Source of the DNA: Bostrychus sinensis
Taxonomy: Eukaryota > Chordata > Actinopteri > Gobiiformes > Eleotridae
Direction of reading: 5' to 3'
Assembly (NCBI GenBank): GCA_020698575.1
Contig: CM036257.1
Coordinates: 24,009,520 to 24,073,519, forward strand
DNA: 64,000 bases
In this document: positions 24,501 to 36,969 of the stretch, piece after piece
Numbering within the stretch: the stretch's first letter is position 1
Layout: every line of letters begins with the position of its first letter
Translations under genes and position numbers: made by a program
The notes under the pieces: model-generated
Told to the model about the DNA's origin: nothing
Databases searched by the model: none
The model's input: the letters and a program-made list of their open reading frames with translations, nothing else

Positions 24501-25700
24501 TTTTTTTTCTTTGCAATTTTATTGAATTTTCAGATCCTCCACTCTTTAGTCCCAAGCCATGAGTTGATGCTGGAGTATTGCTCGCTTCTGCTTGAATCAG
24601 GTAAACTTATAGCATTAAGTTCTGCGGATAAATTAATTGCATGGATGTGAACAGCTGTGGTAGCACTAAAGTGGCATGTTTTTGCCTTTCACAACTACAT
24701 TAGAATGACGGTCTGTGGCATGTCTGCTTTGGGCTCCTGTCACTTTATATTTTCAGATATTTTCTTTTTTTATTATTATTATTTTTAATTTGAAACACTA
24801 AATAATGTTTGCTATGTTTCAAGGTAAAACTGGTCACGTACAGAAGGCGTTGGCAGTCACTGTGGATATGCTGGACTTTGCCTGCTGGAGAAACAACCTG
24901 AACGTGTGGAAGAGATTAAAATCCATTATTAAAAAACTACAGTCACAGTATGTTTGCAACTAATATAATTTATTTTTACTCTATCAGCTTGTGGAGCAAA
25001 AATATTTAAAGCTCTTTATTACGGAAACCTGGGGAGAGCAATGTTTCCAGCTTGGTGGTTTTAAATGTGTCCATTGTTCCTGTCTGCTGTCTGAGGTGGA
25101 AGAAGTTCTTAAAATCAAGTCTAAGTTACTTTAAAATAGTAATACTCGAGTAAAGATAAAAGTAATCAACAGGAGAGTGGAAAGTATAAAGTATTTACTG
25201 CTACTACCACCACTACCACAACTACTGCTGCTACTTCTTTTACTGATACTACTACTGCTAAGGTACTTTCTATATTTAATATTCAGTGAGCAATATTTAT
25301 CAAGCTTTTTATGTGTATTGAGGCCACTTTTTGGGAATAGTGACAATGGCTTTCTCATGTTACCATTGGTTGATGTTTGCTGTGTTTGTGTTTAAACAGC
25401 GAGGACTGGGAGGGTGTTGTATCTGAAGTAATGTCTGGTAGAAAAGACTGGTGGCCTGCTCTTCACTTCACAACTTTTCACGCTGCTCAAGACGCAAGAG
25501 AAAACCCAGAGCTCATGAGACTGAAGGCACCCCTGGCAAAAATTCTCTGTCCTGGTAACTGCTGTGTATACATTGTGGTTATATAATGAGAGAGGGCTGG
25601 GGTATATGTATGGCTATGGCTACAACAATATACTATTTACACTGGTCTTTGTTTTACAGATCTGACTCTGAAGTACTCTGCTGCTGAGGGAGCTACTTGA
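21577..25700 (+). CDS. taf1a: TATA-box-binding-protein-associated factor 1A (SL1/TIF-IB subunit, RNA polymerase I)
   Basis: Subunit of SL1, the TBP complex that places RNA polymerase I on rDNA promoters in the nucleolus (family knowledge). Exons: 21577-21691, 21833-21996, 22925-23038, 23112-23310, 23766-23887, 24275-24433, 24534-24600, 24824-24947, 25400-25554, 25660-25700. All have GT-AG sites and matching phases; they sum to 1260 nt, or 419 residues plus TGA. Blocks shared with human TAF1A as I recall it include QSWRHGK, LIQAYRGLL, GVWDPF, SYVEMLEFY, FPPNPNAHVYLYQYLKR, LVPSHELMLE and RKDWWP. The fold is helical and TPR-like, with no enzyme motif. The protein ends with KYSAAEGAT and is about 30 residues shorter than the human one, lacking its basic tail. 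The start is the first ATG after the 21532 acceptor and gives an acidic N-terminus (MDDLENEFGL). It is head to head with mia3. Confidence 0.95.
22045..22450 (-). mobile_element. RTE-like LINE 3' fragment
   Basis: Broken minus-strand frames read PGRRPRGRPKKRFIDVVKK and ARLRWFGHGEMENRK. These match the C-terminal end of the reverse-transcriptase ORF in fish RTE-like LINEs (RLRWFGHV...RGRPKKRF). Frameshifts separate the pieces. It lies in taf1a intron 2; similar scraps are at 10738 and 36970. Confidence 0.65.
23995..24240 (+). repeat. LINE-tail repeat in taf1a intron 5
   Basis: The sequence GTCAGCCCCAGTGCAGCTG, then GGTAGCTCACCACCACCAG, then GCACTATAGAAATCC is the common fish LINE 3' tail. Copies lie at 42930-43080 and, reversed, at 27830-28035. 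Confidence 0.6.
25090..25270. repeat. MITE fragment plus ACT trinucleotide run in taf1a intron 8
   Basis: AGGTGGAAGAAGTTCTTAAA, then TACTCGAGTAAAG, then a degenerate (ACT)n run at 25198-25260. It is the same family as the tract at the left edge of the window. Confidence 0.5.
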
Positions 25701-25983
25701 GATGTGCTGCACAAACCCATAAGACACACAAGTGGTCTAAATGATAGTAAATTATTCTGTCTCAGTAGAAATGCCCAGTGTTTTTTACTTAACTTATTTT
25801 CTATCTCGGATTATCTGAAAGTAATCACTGGTACTTGTGGTACTTTTGTTGGGTTTGGTTCCTGTCATTTTATTGTTGCCCACTGTGTGGAGCTGTTGTT
25901 AAGTGAATGAGTCCATCTAAAAAGTGAACTGCACTGAAGTTTATAATTCTGTTTTGTACATGGCTATTTCATAAGATTAAGAT

Positions 25984-25989
25984 AATAAA
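25984..25989 (+). other. taf1a polyadenylation signal
   Basis: A canonical AATAAA lies 284 bases after the taf1a stop codon, so the mRNA should end near 26005. The 3' UTR between them holds no other gene. Confidence 0.7.
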
Positions 25990-26159
25990 ATCTCTAGCGA
26001 CTAAGAACCAGTGGAGTTTCTTTTCTTTTGGCTTTACATTTCTGAGGATGACAAATGGAGATGTTTTTGCAGCCATGTGGCCACATTCAAACACTTGAGG
26101 GAAGCAGGTGGGAGCAATAGGACTGGCATTGTGTTATGTTTGATTGCTTTTGAAGACAA

Positions 26160-27760
26160 TGAACTCAATCAATCAATCAAAACTTTATTTATATAGCATG
26201 TTTCACAAAAGTGAATGCAACTCAAAGTGCTTCACAACATAAAATAATCCAGCACATTCACATTTTAAAAAATAGCGGCCTTTGTTTCATTCTAGTTCAC
26301 TCTGTAAAACAGAATAACAATAGAATAAAACAAACAGGCAGCAAAAATAAAAACACAACAGTTTATATAAAATAACAGTTTATAAAAACACTAAATAAAT
26401 AGGTTTTGAGTTTACATTTAAAAATGTCAGAGCTCTGTGCTGTCCTCAGATGCTCTGGAAGCTTTTCCAGCGTCTGGGAGCATAGTTGCTGAAAACAGAA
26501 TCACTAAAGGTTTTAGCCCTGCTGTAAGGAACAGCCAGCAGTGAGGTTCCAGAGGATCTGAGGGGCCTACATGGTTCATAAATTAAAAGCATGTCTGGAG
26601 CAAGTCCATGCAGTGCCTTATAAGCTAATAAAATAATTTTAAAATCAACCCTCTAACTAACAGGCAGCCAGTGGAGGGATTTTAAAATGGGCGTGATGTG
26701 TGTCCTCCCCTGGTCCTCGTCAGCACACGTGCAGCTGCATTCTGCACGAGCTGCAGTCGGTGTATGGTGTCTTTTGGAAAACCAGAGAGGAGAGCATTAC
26801 AGTAGTCAATACAGTTGGTTATAAAAGCATGCATGAGTGTCTCTGTTGCTCAGAGAGAGAAATGGCCTGACTCTGGCAATATTCTTCAAATAATAAAAAG
26901 CAGTCTTAAAAACATGGGCTTTAAAGTTAAAATCAGAGTCTAAAATTACACCAACATTGCTGTGATTTAATCCTAAAACACCTGATTTGGGGGCCAATTT
27001 CTCTCTCTGAGCTTTGGTACCAATAATAAGCACTTCTGTTTAGTCCTGGCTAAGCTGTAGGAAATTCTGCGCCATCCAGGCTTTCATATCTAGAATACAG
27101 TTAACAAGAGAGTCCAGTGGTGCAGTGTCATCAGGAGACACTGGAGAGACTGTGGAAACTGATGCTGTGGCTCCTGACACTGCCCAGAGGAAGCCTGCAA
27201 AGATTAAAACGCAAAGACCCTAAAACTAATCCTTGTGGTACATCACAGGCAAGAACATATTAATTGGAAATTACATCATTGACAGAAATAACAAATTTTC
27301 TCTGATCCACATATGATGTAAACCACTTAAAAATGGTCCCATGTAGTCCTTCCTAAAGAATTTTGTGGTCAGTCATGTCGAGTGCAGCACTCAAGTCCAG
27401 TAGTACCAGAACTGAAGGTATATTTTTGTCAAGATTGATTTTTATGTCATTTACTACTTTAATTATGGCTGTTTCGGTGCCATAGTGTTTTCTAAAACCT
27501 GACTGGAACATCTCAAAGGTGGAATTTTTTAATTAAGTTGATTAAAATCTAACTTCTCTCAAATTTTGTTTCAAAATGGGAGGCTTGAAATGGGTCTAAA
27601 ATTACTGAGTGATAAAATGTCAAAGTTGGGTTTCTTTAAAATTTGTAAAACTAAAACAGGTTTAAAATCAGAGGGGAAGACACAAAGCTGAAGAGAGTGG
27701 TTAACCAGAGCAAGGACATCCTCACAAAGCCTTAAAAATGGATGCTGCATGAAAGTATTT
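26160..27760 (-). mobile_element. 5'-truncated L2-like LINE, reverse-transcriptase pseudogene
   Basis: On the minus strand, broken frames give the RT catalytic motif VLVLLDLSAALDMTDHK (27361-27420), then LDSLVNCILDMKAWMAQNF and MLIIGTKAQREKLAP...NVGVILDSDFNFKAHV (26930-27130), in the order seen in fish L2-clade LINEs. It ends in a 3' TTGATTGATTGATTG tail at 26166-26180. Frameshifts and stops rule out activity. It lies 150 bases beyond the taf1a poly(A) signal. Confidence 0.8.
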
Positions 27761-27829
27761 ATATAACTGAAAAGACTTCATAAACATCAAAATACTGTTA
27801 ATAATAGTAATGCATCGGTCTTATACTAC

Positions 27830-28035
27830 AGCGCTTTTTTGTAGTCACTCAAACTCACTTTACAGTTTGTTGCATTATTCATTGACTCCTCAGTCTCACT
27901 CTGGTGGTGAGCTACTTCTGTAGCCACAGCTGCCCTGGGGCAGACTGACAGAAACATGGCTGCCAATCTGTCTATGGCCTTTCTGACCACCACCAAACAC
28001 ACAATCACACACTCCTTTATACAGACAGGTGGACG
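27830..28035 (-). repeat. LINE-tail repeat, reversed
   Basis: Minus-strand copy of the family at 23995: GGTGGTGAGCTACTTCTGTA and GCTGCCCTGGGGCAGACTGA are visible on the plus strand. Confidence 0.55.
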
Positions 28036-29060
28036 AAGGACACAACGACAGAACCACTGTTACAGTTTGTAGTTGTTGCGCTGACTGTTTTTTGCATCAT
28101 GATTATTGTTCATTTTGTCCGTCAGTCATGCAGCCCTGTGCCTTGTTCATTGGACAAGCATCAAGGGGCCACTTCACAGCAACATACGTGGAAGAAAAAC
28201 TCTTTAATGAATTACGCATGTGTAATCACAAGAGCATATACATATTTTGTGGTTTTAAATGTTTGGTGATCATTGCTCCTGTCTGCATGTCCACACAGGA
28301 AACTATAACAAATACAAATAACCCTTAAAAACTTTATAAACCACATTATGTAAAATTTGGACTATCCCTTTGAGCTCTGTGTTGAGTATTAGCCCAATGA
28401 TACCAAGTGTTTCTCCTGATTGGCTTCAGCAGTTCGAGTGTGTGTCATTTCTTGCAGTCATTACCTAAAGCAAAGCCCACAGCGCCCCGCGAGCAGCTGC
28501 TGTAGGGATCTGGGAGCTCACCGCACATGTTCGAAAATTCAAATCTCTCTCTGTCTCTCTCTGAAGAAGAAACTCAAGTCGGGAGGTGGTCACTGCGTTG
28601 TAATGAGTCCCGGTAGTGACCTTTTAAAAAAAATCTTTACTTGGGAGTTTGAGTGAGTTTAATCACCTGCACAGATGTTCTCGGGTCAGGCAGGTCCGGT
28701 CCACAGTCGTCTTACACAAGGACACAATGGGACGTGGTTTTGGCATTGGGGATTTAAAATGTACACCAGCAGCATGTGTTTTTGTACTTACTTCAAAGTT
28801 ACAAAGACTGATGGAGCGAGTGCTTAGAGTTGGATGAGACAAGATTAAACAGTTGAACCATATCTGAAAGGCTTTTGAGGTTAGAAGTTATTAAAAGCTG
28901 TTATTCTTGTAGTAACAAGTACAAGTACATCTGTGTGGAAATGTATATGTTAGGTGGAGAGTAATACTAGATACTTTTACTTGAGTAATTTATTCCTTTG
29001 CAAAGTCTCCAAATGAGGAATTGCACCTTTTCAGTAACAAAGTGGGTAATAATACTGGGA
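28036..29060. other. Intergenic, no gene seen
   Basis: Mostly single-copy-looking DNA. A slightly CG-rich patch at 28470-28530 has no exon structure. A TCTCTC run is at 28545-28562. Short frames here have no recognisable protein. Confidence 0.4.
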
Positions 29061-29065
29061 GTAAA

Positions 29066-29387
29066 CTGTAAAAAAAAAAGAAAAGAAAAAACTCAAGGCA
29101 ACAGGATCCCTCAAGTTTTTTGAGTTTTGGGGCCAACTCAAAATCTCAAGTTTTCAACAACTAATATTTTTTGTTCACCTAATTTGACGTTCATATGACT
29201 AAAACCTTTAAATTTTAAGTTCTACTCACACTATTTTGTTTAACTCATCTTACAGCCAAATTACTATGCATTGTTCAGAAAAAGTATTATTATTGATAAT
29301 AATAAAAACTAAATATATTAAATTTAACAAAAGAATGATATGAATGAGTTTTCGCAACTTTTTTTTTTTTTTTTTTTTACAGTGTGG
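29066..29387. mobile_element. CACTGTAAAAA fold-back MITE, copy 1
   Basis: It starts ACTGTAAAAAAAAAA and ends TTTTTTACAGTGT, with ACTCAAGGCAACAGGATCCC just inside the left end. The left half matches the reverse complement of the right half of the copy at 58757-59135. Confidence 0.6.
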
Positions 29388-29555
29388 TACTAGTAATACT
29401 GGGAGCAATAGTAGCAGCAGCATAAAGCATGAATAAATATGTAATTAATAATTTATCAAATAATCAGTTTATAGCTCCTGAATTAACACTGATGTCTAAA
29501 TATTTTCACAGAGTTACATAAGTTTATTACAAAAGAAGAAGTTTCTAGAGCAATG

Positions 29556-29803
29556 ATTCCTAAATGGTGGGTAGGGGCCTAAAAGTGGGTTGTGGGGAGG
29601 TTGCATGTAGTTACAAGATTGAAGTGATTTGAACAATTTAAATATTGTTTTAACTAATTACATAAAACTGATTTTAAAATACATGTGCCATAATAGTTGT
29701 AGTAAAAATAATTTCACAAAATAGATGGAAATGTAACAAGTGTGTCATGATAAATGATGAAATGGCAACATAAAATCCAATTAGACCAACTGAGAATCAC
29801 TGG
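29556..29803. mobile_element. Degenerate hAT-type MITE
   Basis: The left end CAATGATTCCTAAATGGTGG and right end ACCAACTGAGAATCACTGG are decayed versions of the CAGTGATTCTCAAC ends. The body holds no coding capacity. Confidence 0.4.
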
Positions 29804-30235
29804 TATAACTTTTTTTTTTTTTTTCAGGGCTCAGGATAAACATCTAACACGAATGCAGAGGCATTTTCACTTTGCAGATATATAGGGCTGAGTAATATCA
29901 AAATATTCAATTGTGGAACAAATACAAAACAAAGAGCTAAATCCTGTATAATTTACAGTGAGCCTACTCCTTTGGTCCAACTTAACATTAACTATTTAAT
30001 ACTATTAATGATTCAAAGTAGCTGCTGTGGTGAAAAATACATGTTTGGAGTGTCATAGAAGCTTTAGTATTTCATAATGTACTAAAGTCTGTAGAAACCA
30101 AGAAGTGTTTCAATAAATTTGACTTTAAAGCTTTTATCAGTCAACCTTTATTAAGGGCCATAGTTGACCAAAGCTGTTTTTCAAAACAAATATAACAACT
30201 AATCCACTAAATACATTATTTTTAATCCTTTAAAA

Positions 30236-30774
30236 CAGTGGTTCTCAACTGGTCGATCCATCGTCACTCTATAATGACAAGCAAAGTGACCAAAATGACA
30301 AAGTGACCCCCCACACCCCCACCCCACCCAAAAAAGAGCAATTTTAACTAATCAAAGGTTTAAATGAATAAATACATTGTGCAGTTTGAACCTGTGATGG
30401 TTTATTATCAGAATGTCACACTACCCCAACACAAAAAATAATTTATTTAAAGAGAAACCAAGCAAGTGGCAATGCCAGAGAAGGAACTATTCCCTTTTAA
30501 ACTCACTTAGCTGCATTTTAATTTAAATCCACAACTCTTCAGGTCAGTAACTTCAGTCTTTTTAACCTCACTTCAACCTTAGAGGAGTAACACTGACATT
30601 ACAGAGTTAGATTTTTTGCTTCTGTTGATTTTCCTCTATATGTCCCATATTGACACCTTTTTTTTTATTATTTTTATCAAACTGTATTTATTTATTTTTT
30701 TGCCCTGGCAAATGCCTGCAACCCATTCAAAACTGGGTCCCACTTTTGGGTCCCGACCCAGTTGAGAATCACTG
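30236..30774. mobile_element. hAT-type MITE with 8-bp flanking repeats
   Basis: The ends CAGTGGTTCTCAACTGG and, inverted, CAGTGATTCTCAACTGG match at 16 of 17 bases. The 8-bp flanks CTTTAAAA and CTTAAAAA differ at one base. The interior has GGGTCCCGACCC near the right end. Another left end of this kind (CAGTGGTTCCCAACCTTTTT) starts at about 31133. Confidence 0.7.
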
Positions 30775-31273
30775 CTTAAAAAAAAATTACTCTTTTTTTT
30801 TTTAATGCTAATCAAATATATTTTCATGTTTGCGTGCCTTGGTGTCTCACCTAGCAGAGGTTTCTCCATGATATCACAGGTTACTTATTAATATCAAGCT
30901 GCTTCATTATATAAAAGTAACAAGCCATTTAAAGGGACAGTAGCTTAGATAATAGCTTTATAAAAGAAGATTTGAGATGTGAGTAACTTGTTCGAGTATG
31001 CAGACCCAGTTTGGAGAAGCAGACAGGAGCAATCGCTTTGTGTTTTTATATCTTCTATTGGGGCCAGTGAACATACTCCAGTGTGGCACTATCCGAAACA
31101 ATGGATGGGCCATTTCTCAGCAGCATTATGCCAGTGGTTCCCAACCTTTTTCGCTGCGTGTACCCCTTTGGGCTTTTAGTCATACCATGAATAAACCCAA
31201 TACTTATCACAAAGTGCTCATATAAAACATCTGTGTTCATTAGTACAGAGGCATTTCATACTTGCTTTATTGT

Positions 31274-31602
31274 GAGTAGGGTGATCAGCTCAAAATGTGC
31301 AAAAAGTGGGACAAGTTGTGTGATTTGGTGGGACAAGGAGGGACAGATACGAGAAATAAAAGCTTTGATCAGGGTTTCTGCGGGGTCTTAAAAAGTCTTG
31401 AATTGTAAAGTCTGAATTTAAGACCTTAAAAAGTCTTAAATTTGCCGAGATGTGGATTGTTAGGTCTTAAATAAATCTAAAATGTCCACTTAAATGCTCA
31501 ATTAGCAGCAATGAAAAAGTGAGACATTTTCTGAATAAGTGGGACGGGGGGATGGATGCTTAAATGGCTGTGCAGTACAACCAAAAGTGGGACAGGTGGT
31601 CA
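31274..31602. mobile_element. 'AGGGTGACCAC' element, copy 1, with an inner insertion
   Basis: It carries GGGTGATCA at the left and GTGGGACAGGTGGTCAT at the right. Most of it is the reverse complement of the element at 55932-56266 (GTGGGACAAG, GGCTGTGCAGTACAACCAAA). A piece of the 'TTTCTGCGGGGTCTTAAAAA' repeat interrupts it from about 31373. An ATACA pentamer run follows at 31603-31643. Confidence 0.5.
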
Positions 31603-31649
31603 TACAATACAGTACAATACAATACAATACAATACAATACAAAATATAA

Positions 31650-33040
31650 CTATAATAATAATATAAACTCCTGATTTATTTATGAATTTTACTCTATATT
31701 GTGTGTTCAGAAAAAAAGTAAAAAAAATAAAAACAAATTGTAATCTAAATTTTAAATAAAGTTACAGCAAAAATAAATAAAATCATTAATTTTGTAATAT
31801 AATTCTGTGCCATAAAAACTGTATAAAATTTTTATTATTCTTTAAGCAGTGAGAAAGCTTATTTTTCATATGATGCCTTTTAAACATTTCTCTCTTTAAC
31901 TGTTCTGATGGTACATGTCTTTGTGTCTGGGTCATTGCTCCTGTCTGCTTCTCCAACCTACACATATGCTCATGTACATCGCTGATACAGATACTGGAAA
32001 TGAATTAGCTCCAAAATTATCTCCGAACCAGATTTACAAAATACTGACCTTTCTTTCGCTTTCAAACATTACATGATGCAGCAAAACAGCCCACTTCAAA
32101 AGGTTGCTGTGACCCAAAAACAGATAGATAGAGACTGTTAATGCTCAATGCACATCAGAGAACAACATAATTACTGTTTTAAAACACCTGCAATTAACAG
32201 ATAATGTTTTCATTTTATGCTTAGCACAGAAAAGCTGTTATGCAAGAGTGATATGAATACAGGTTTCTGTCCTCTTCACGAGGTCTTACTGCAGCTGGTG
32301 ACTCAGTGTCTTGAGTCTAGTCTTGGTCTCGGTCCACGAGGCTCAAAGGATTTGTAAACTCAAATCCAGACTTTGACAGGGGAACATTTCAATAACACTG
32401 TGGGACATTTTGAAATCTGGTTTTGAGAGAAGAGAGAGAGATAAAGGCCAAGAAAGTGAGATAATCCAGTCATGCAGTGTGGGACTTTACATACTGATGT
32501 GTTTATTGAAGATGCATGCACAACATGAGGAGAAAGTCAGGGCTGTCTTACTTGGCTTTAGGATTTGAATGGTTTGTTGCATTTTTTAGAGCATTTGCTT
32601 ACAACTAAGCATCTTATTCATGCAGATATAAGCTGACTTTATAATTTATGGGCCAATTTAGAGTCACAAATTCACATGTGCATGTCTTTGGACGGCGGAG
32701 GGAAGTCAGAAAGAACCCATTTCATTACATTTATTAAAAAGGAAAAACGAAAGGCAATAGTTTAGTTCATTTAATTGGGGCTGACTCAGTTAAAAAGTGG
32801 TTTGCAGCAGGTTACTGTTCTGAAAGGGAAAAACATCACATTCACACAGAAAGGGGTGTTCAGGATCAGGTTTGACAGTGGTCGCAACAGGAGCCATCAG
32901 TCAAAAACTGCCTGTGTGCATTGCCGAATCTTCCTATACACAGACTACACAGGGCCCCGGAGATGCGGTAAGGGCCCCTCTTCTCTGTTAAATCAGTGGT
33001 CACAGTTTAGGGTTCTATCTGTGTGCATTTTTGAACTGTA
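31650..33040. other. Intergenic, no gene seen
   Basis: AT-rich, with scraps of the 'AAGACCGAGACC' MITE (32310-32350) and of the LINE/SINE tail with AATTTAGAGTCACAAATTCA (32650-32720). No supported coding sequence. Confidence 0.4.
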
Positions 33041-33086
33041 ACATGCAGATTTCCCTCAGAGACAATGTACTCAGCTGGCCCAAGGA

Positions 33087-33460
33087 TTGAACCTTCTTTC
33101 TGAGAGGCTAGAGAGCAAACCACTCTGCCATTTTACCATAATACACCACCTGGATTTAACAAAGCAAATAGGTAAGAGCCTCCCATTGGATAATTGCTGC
33201 ATGAGTGGTTATTTAACCCTACCTGATGCAATGACCAGGTTATTCCATCAATGGATTTTTTTCTTCCCTAATGACACGGGCTTATTCCAAGTTGACAATG
33301 CCAGGATTCATCGGGCTCAAATTGTGAAAGAACGGTTCAGGAAGCATGGATTGGCCACCACAGAGTCCAGATCTTAACCCCATTGAGAATCTTTGGGATG
33401 AGCTGGAGAAGACGTTAACTCTGGCTTCCTACCACCATCCAAAAACACGCATGAGGCCCT
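33087..33460 (+). pseudogene. Tc1/mariner-like transposase remnant
   Basis: A first frame reads FQVDNARIHRAQIVKERFRK and, after a one-base shift, a second reads DWPPQSPDLNPIENLWDELE. These are the second and third acidic positions of a DDE-type Tc1/mariner catalytic core (DNA-x-H and SPDLNPIENLWD). The N-terminal half is degraded. No inverted ends were found, so it is an old fragment. Confidence 0.75.
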
Positions 33461-33469
33461 ATATTGCCT

Positions 33470-36400
33470 CCAGTGAATGAATGTGAGAGTGCATGTCTCT
33501 GTGTCAGACCTGCGACTAAACTAACCATTGTCCAAGGTGTGCCCCGCCTAAGGTCCATAGTTGCTGGGATAGGCTCAGTCACCCACGTCCCCTACTGAGG
33601 AAAAAGCAGAAGAAAATGAATGGATATATCTTATTATTCAGTGACCAGCCCTTTACTTTGTGCTCTTTTTCCTACAACTGTCTATAGTGGAAAAACTGAG
33701 CACTCCTGGGGAAGAAGCAGATTCATTTTTGAAGACATATTCTTGCATGGAATGGTTAATTATTTACATTTTGGAAATAAAACCTCTTCGCTGGTTTTCT
33801 TTATAGACAACAGCGTGTAGGTTTTTAGAAAAATGCGTAACTTCAGATGTGTAGATGAAGTTCTTGGTCATGAGTTGGTCTTGGTTTATGAGATCTTGAC
33901 TTCAACACTTCTAAGATAAGTCCTCATATGTCTGCTGCATATATTATTTAGTGCTGACTGGGCATTACTGTATACGCCAAGCCTATCTCTGCCCCTTTTG
34001 AACAGTTTAATAACAAGATGCTGGGAAGTGCTGCAGACAAAATGACTTGAGGGGAGTCGGGCCTCGTGGAGCTATGAAGGAAATAAGAAAAACTGTTGCC
34101 AAAAATATCTACCCGTTCGCACTGTGAGGTTCAAAGTGACAACCACGATACCTTTGTTCTCTGGTGCCGCTGCAAAAATAGCTTTCAATAATGTATTAGG
34201 TGAATAAAGATTTAGCCGAGCTGATTTCTGGATAGACATTTAGGGTTCAGATCTCTAAGTTGCATGGGAGATCTTCCTTTGCGAGACTTTTAAGGTTGCT
34301 CTACTTAGAAAGCACTGGGAGAAAATCTTGGCCTGCAAAGAAACAGCTTATTTCTTGACCAGTTGGAAGAGACGTTGTTGAAGCGTGTGGCAGCACAACA
34401 AGCATTATTTTTTCAGCCCCGTACAAAGATAAGAAGAGCAGAAGTGTTGTATAATGCAATGCAAAGTGCTCTAAAGCAGCAGAGCGTTCACCTGAGGCTG
34501 CAGAGGTTTAATTTAGTTGGTGTGTGACTGTGATAAGTGGCCAAAGCAATGTTGTGACTTTGCTTCCAGCTTTGAGGCAAGAAGTATTGCACAAGTGGAA
34601 ACCAAAAATCAGGTTCATTGTATATTTTCAGGTGTGAAGAATCTGTAGTAGCTTGTCAGGCCAGCAAGGGATGCTCTGCACCCTCTTTGTAAACTCATTA
34701 CAGCAGAAGTCATAGCTCCTTTCTGTAACTGTGTAATCCTGTGGTTTTCTGGGTTAGAGCTGATAAACTCCAGATAAACTCTAGATAAACAGACAAAAGA
34801 CTAATCTGTGACAAAATCATTGCACAACACATTTTGCCGTGTATGTGCCCCTCGGTTTTCGAGAAGAAAAATATATTACGCTGTTATTTTTTTGTTCCTA
34901 CAAGAGCTGACAAAGTGAGCCCAGAGTGGACCAACTGTCTGCTTTGGAAGAAATCCAGTGACTTTTTTTAGTGTGGCTAAACAAGAAAATCCTCATCACC
35001 ATCTTTCAGGAGGGCTTGGGATGTTTATGCAATATGTGTTTGGCCCTGATAACTCACAGCAAGAAAGTTCCCAAGACCTTCATGTGTACAGATGAACTGT
35101 AAATGTGCGCACAGTGAATGAATGTGAGAGTGAAGGGTTGTCTGTCTGTGTATGTCTCTGTGTCCGCTCTGGGCTCTATCTGGAGAGAAGTAAAACCATA
35201 AATTGTAGCCATGCTAAAATATTAATTACTATCAAAAATACACCAGGAAATTACATTTGTTTTGTTAAAATTTTCCTGGGGGAAGACTTCTGGACATCAA
35301 TGCCTTATGCAGACAAGCTCACAATTCAAGATATGAGGCAAAAAGAGAGCTTTAATGCTTAGTTAATTTGATCAAATGCCTGTTACCATGTTTTTTGGTT
35401 TGAGGTGGGATTTACAAAAAAATGAATAAATAAAAATGGATGGCCCATATAGGGCCTCGGTTGTCCTGTTTGCCTTGGGCCCCTATAGTGTCTCAAAACA
35501 GCTCTGCCCAAAGCTTCACCATAAACTTGCACTGGATTGAAAAACACTTTGTGGTATGGTCCAAAACACAATCCTCCAGTCTTTGGTGGATCGAGTGTTA
35601 AGGAAAGTCCCAGACAGACACATCAATTATTGAGACAGAGGAGACGTGTGAGATATGACAGATTTGTACCGTGTGGGGAGTCTCAGCGAGGATCCTGGAT
35701 AGATGGAGGGGTTAGACAGACATGGTGTTGGAGAAAAGCCTTGTGAGAGAACGTCAGAGGGATTGATGCCTTTTGAACTTCACATTTTTCATTGCTGCTC
35801 TTCAGCTAAAGCATCATCAAGAAACACACCAGCCTTGTCTTGTCAGTTTGGCCGAGTTACTTACAATTACAATGGCAACAAATGGAATTCAGTTGTCATG
35901 AAATAAATATTATTGGGCCCTGAAACTTTGTGTTCAAAATAGGCTAAATATTTTGAACATAAAACTCTTCTTCTCTGTAATATAGAGCCTTTTAATGTTT
36001 GTAAACAATAAGGCTTTTCATGCTAAATTGTGCTTTACACTATATGGCCACTCCCTCCTCTGTCCCCAGCTCTGCTGCAGCAGCAGCAGCAGAACCATAA
36101 GCCTCCTCAGCCTCTCCTCCTCTTCACCATTCCAGTGTTTAGGTCCTGGGGGTAGAAATTTCCAATACTGTATCTATCAAACTCTCCCTTCATCGCATCG
36201 CTGACGTCTTTTCCTGCGAGGGTCTAAGCTCCAAACTTTATTCCATACACTCATTTGTTTTAACTATCTTCTGGTTGAAATGATATTTAGCCAGTTTATT
36301 TGATGCAGCAATTAGCATCTATTAGCACTTAAACTCAGATTTATGTCACCAGTCACCACAAATCCAACAGACTGGTTATAAGTTCACCACTCCCTCTAGT

Positions 36401-36490
36401 GGCACAACACGGTATAGATATAAGTTTTGCTGGACAGTACTTTCTGACATGGCTGTACGCACCATAGAGGTTTCAGAGGTCCAGACCTTG
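33470..36490. other. Intergenic, mostly single-copy DNA
   Basis: 33470-33625 is a LINE/SINE tail (GAATGAATGTGAGAGTGCAT, GCTGGGATAGGCTC). 33626-35100 and 35600-36490 look unique; no exon chain was found. A CAG run is at about 36074-36091. Enhancers are possible but nothing specific is seen. Confidence 0.4.
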
Positions 36491-36506
36491 GTATTTTTCT
36501 GTTACT

Positions 36507-36834
36507 AGACTAAACCAGATCTAAACCAGGCAAAAAACAGGACTAAACCAGGATTAAAAATACTCTAAACCAGGACTTATTGAAGAAAAATACAGGACTA
36601 ACCAAGACTAAACCAGAACGAAACAAGAACTAAACCAGGTTCTAAATAAGGACTAAACCAGGACTAAACAAGGTCTAAACAAGGACCAAATCAGGACTAA
36701 AGAAGCACTAAACCAAGCTTAAATGAGGTCTAAACAAGGACCAAACCAGGACTAAATAAAGACTAAACAAGGACTAAATGAGGTCTAAACAAGGACTAAA
36801 TCAGGACTTAACCAGGTCTAAACAAGGACTAAAC
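36507..36834. repeat. 11-bp 'CTAAACCAGGA' tandem array, copy A
   Basis: About 330 bp of degenerate 11-mers (variants of GACTAAACCAG and GTCTAAACAAG). No transposon ends were found at its borders. The same monomer builds the arrays at 50281-51480 and, reversed, at 57015-57265. Confidence 0.75.
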
Positions 36835-36969
36835 TTGCCGTCAATATGATAGACCTCAGTATTTCTAAAATTCTGTGTACCGCCCTGCTTTGTGAGTCTT
36901 CTGCACATTAAAGGTAACCTTTACATAAGGAGAAACTCTTCAGCGTGGGTTTACACTAAAATTATTTTT

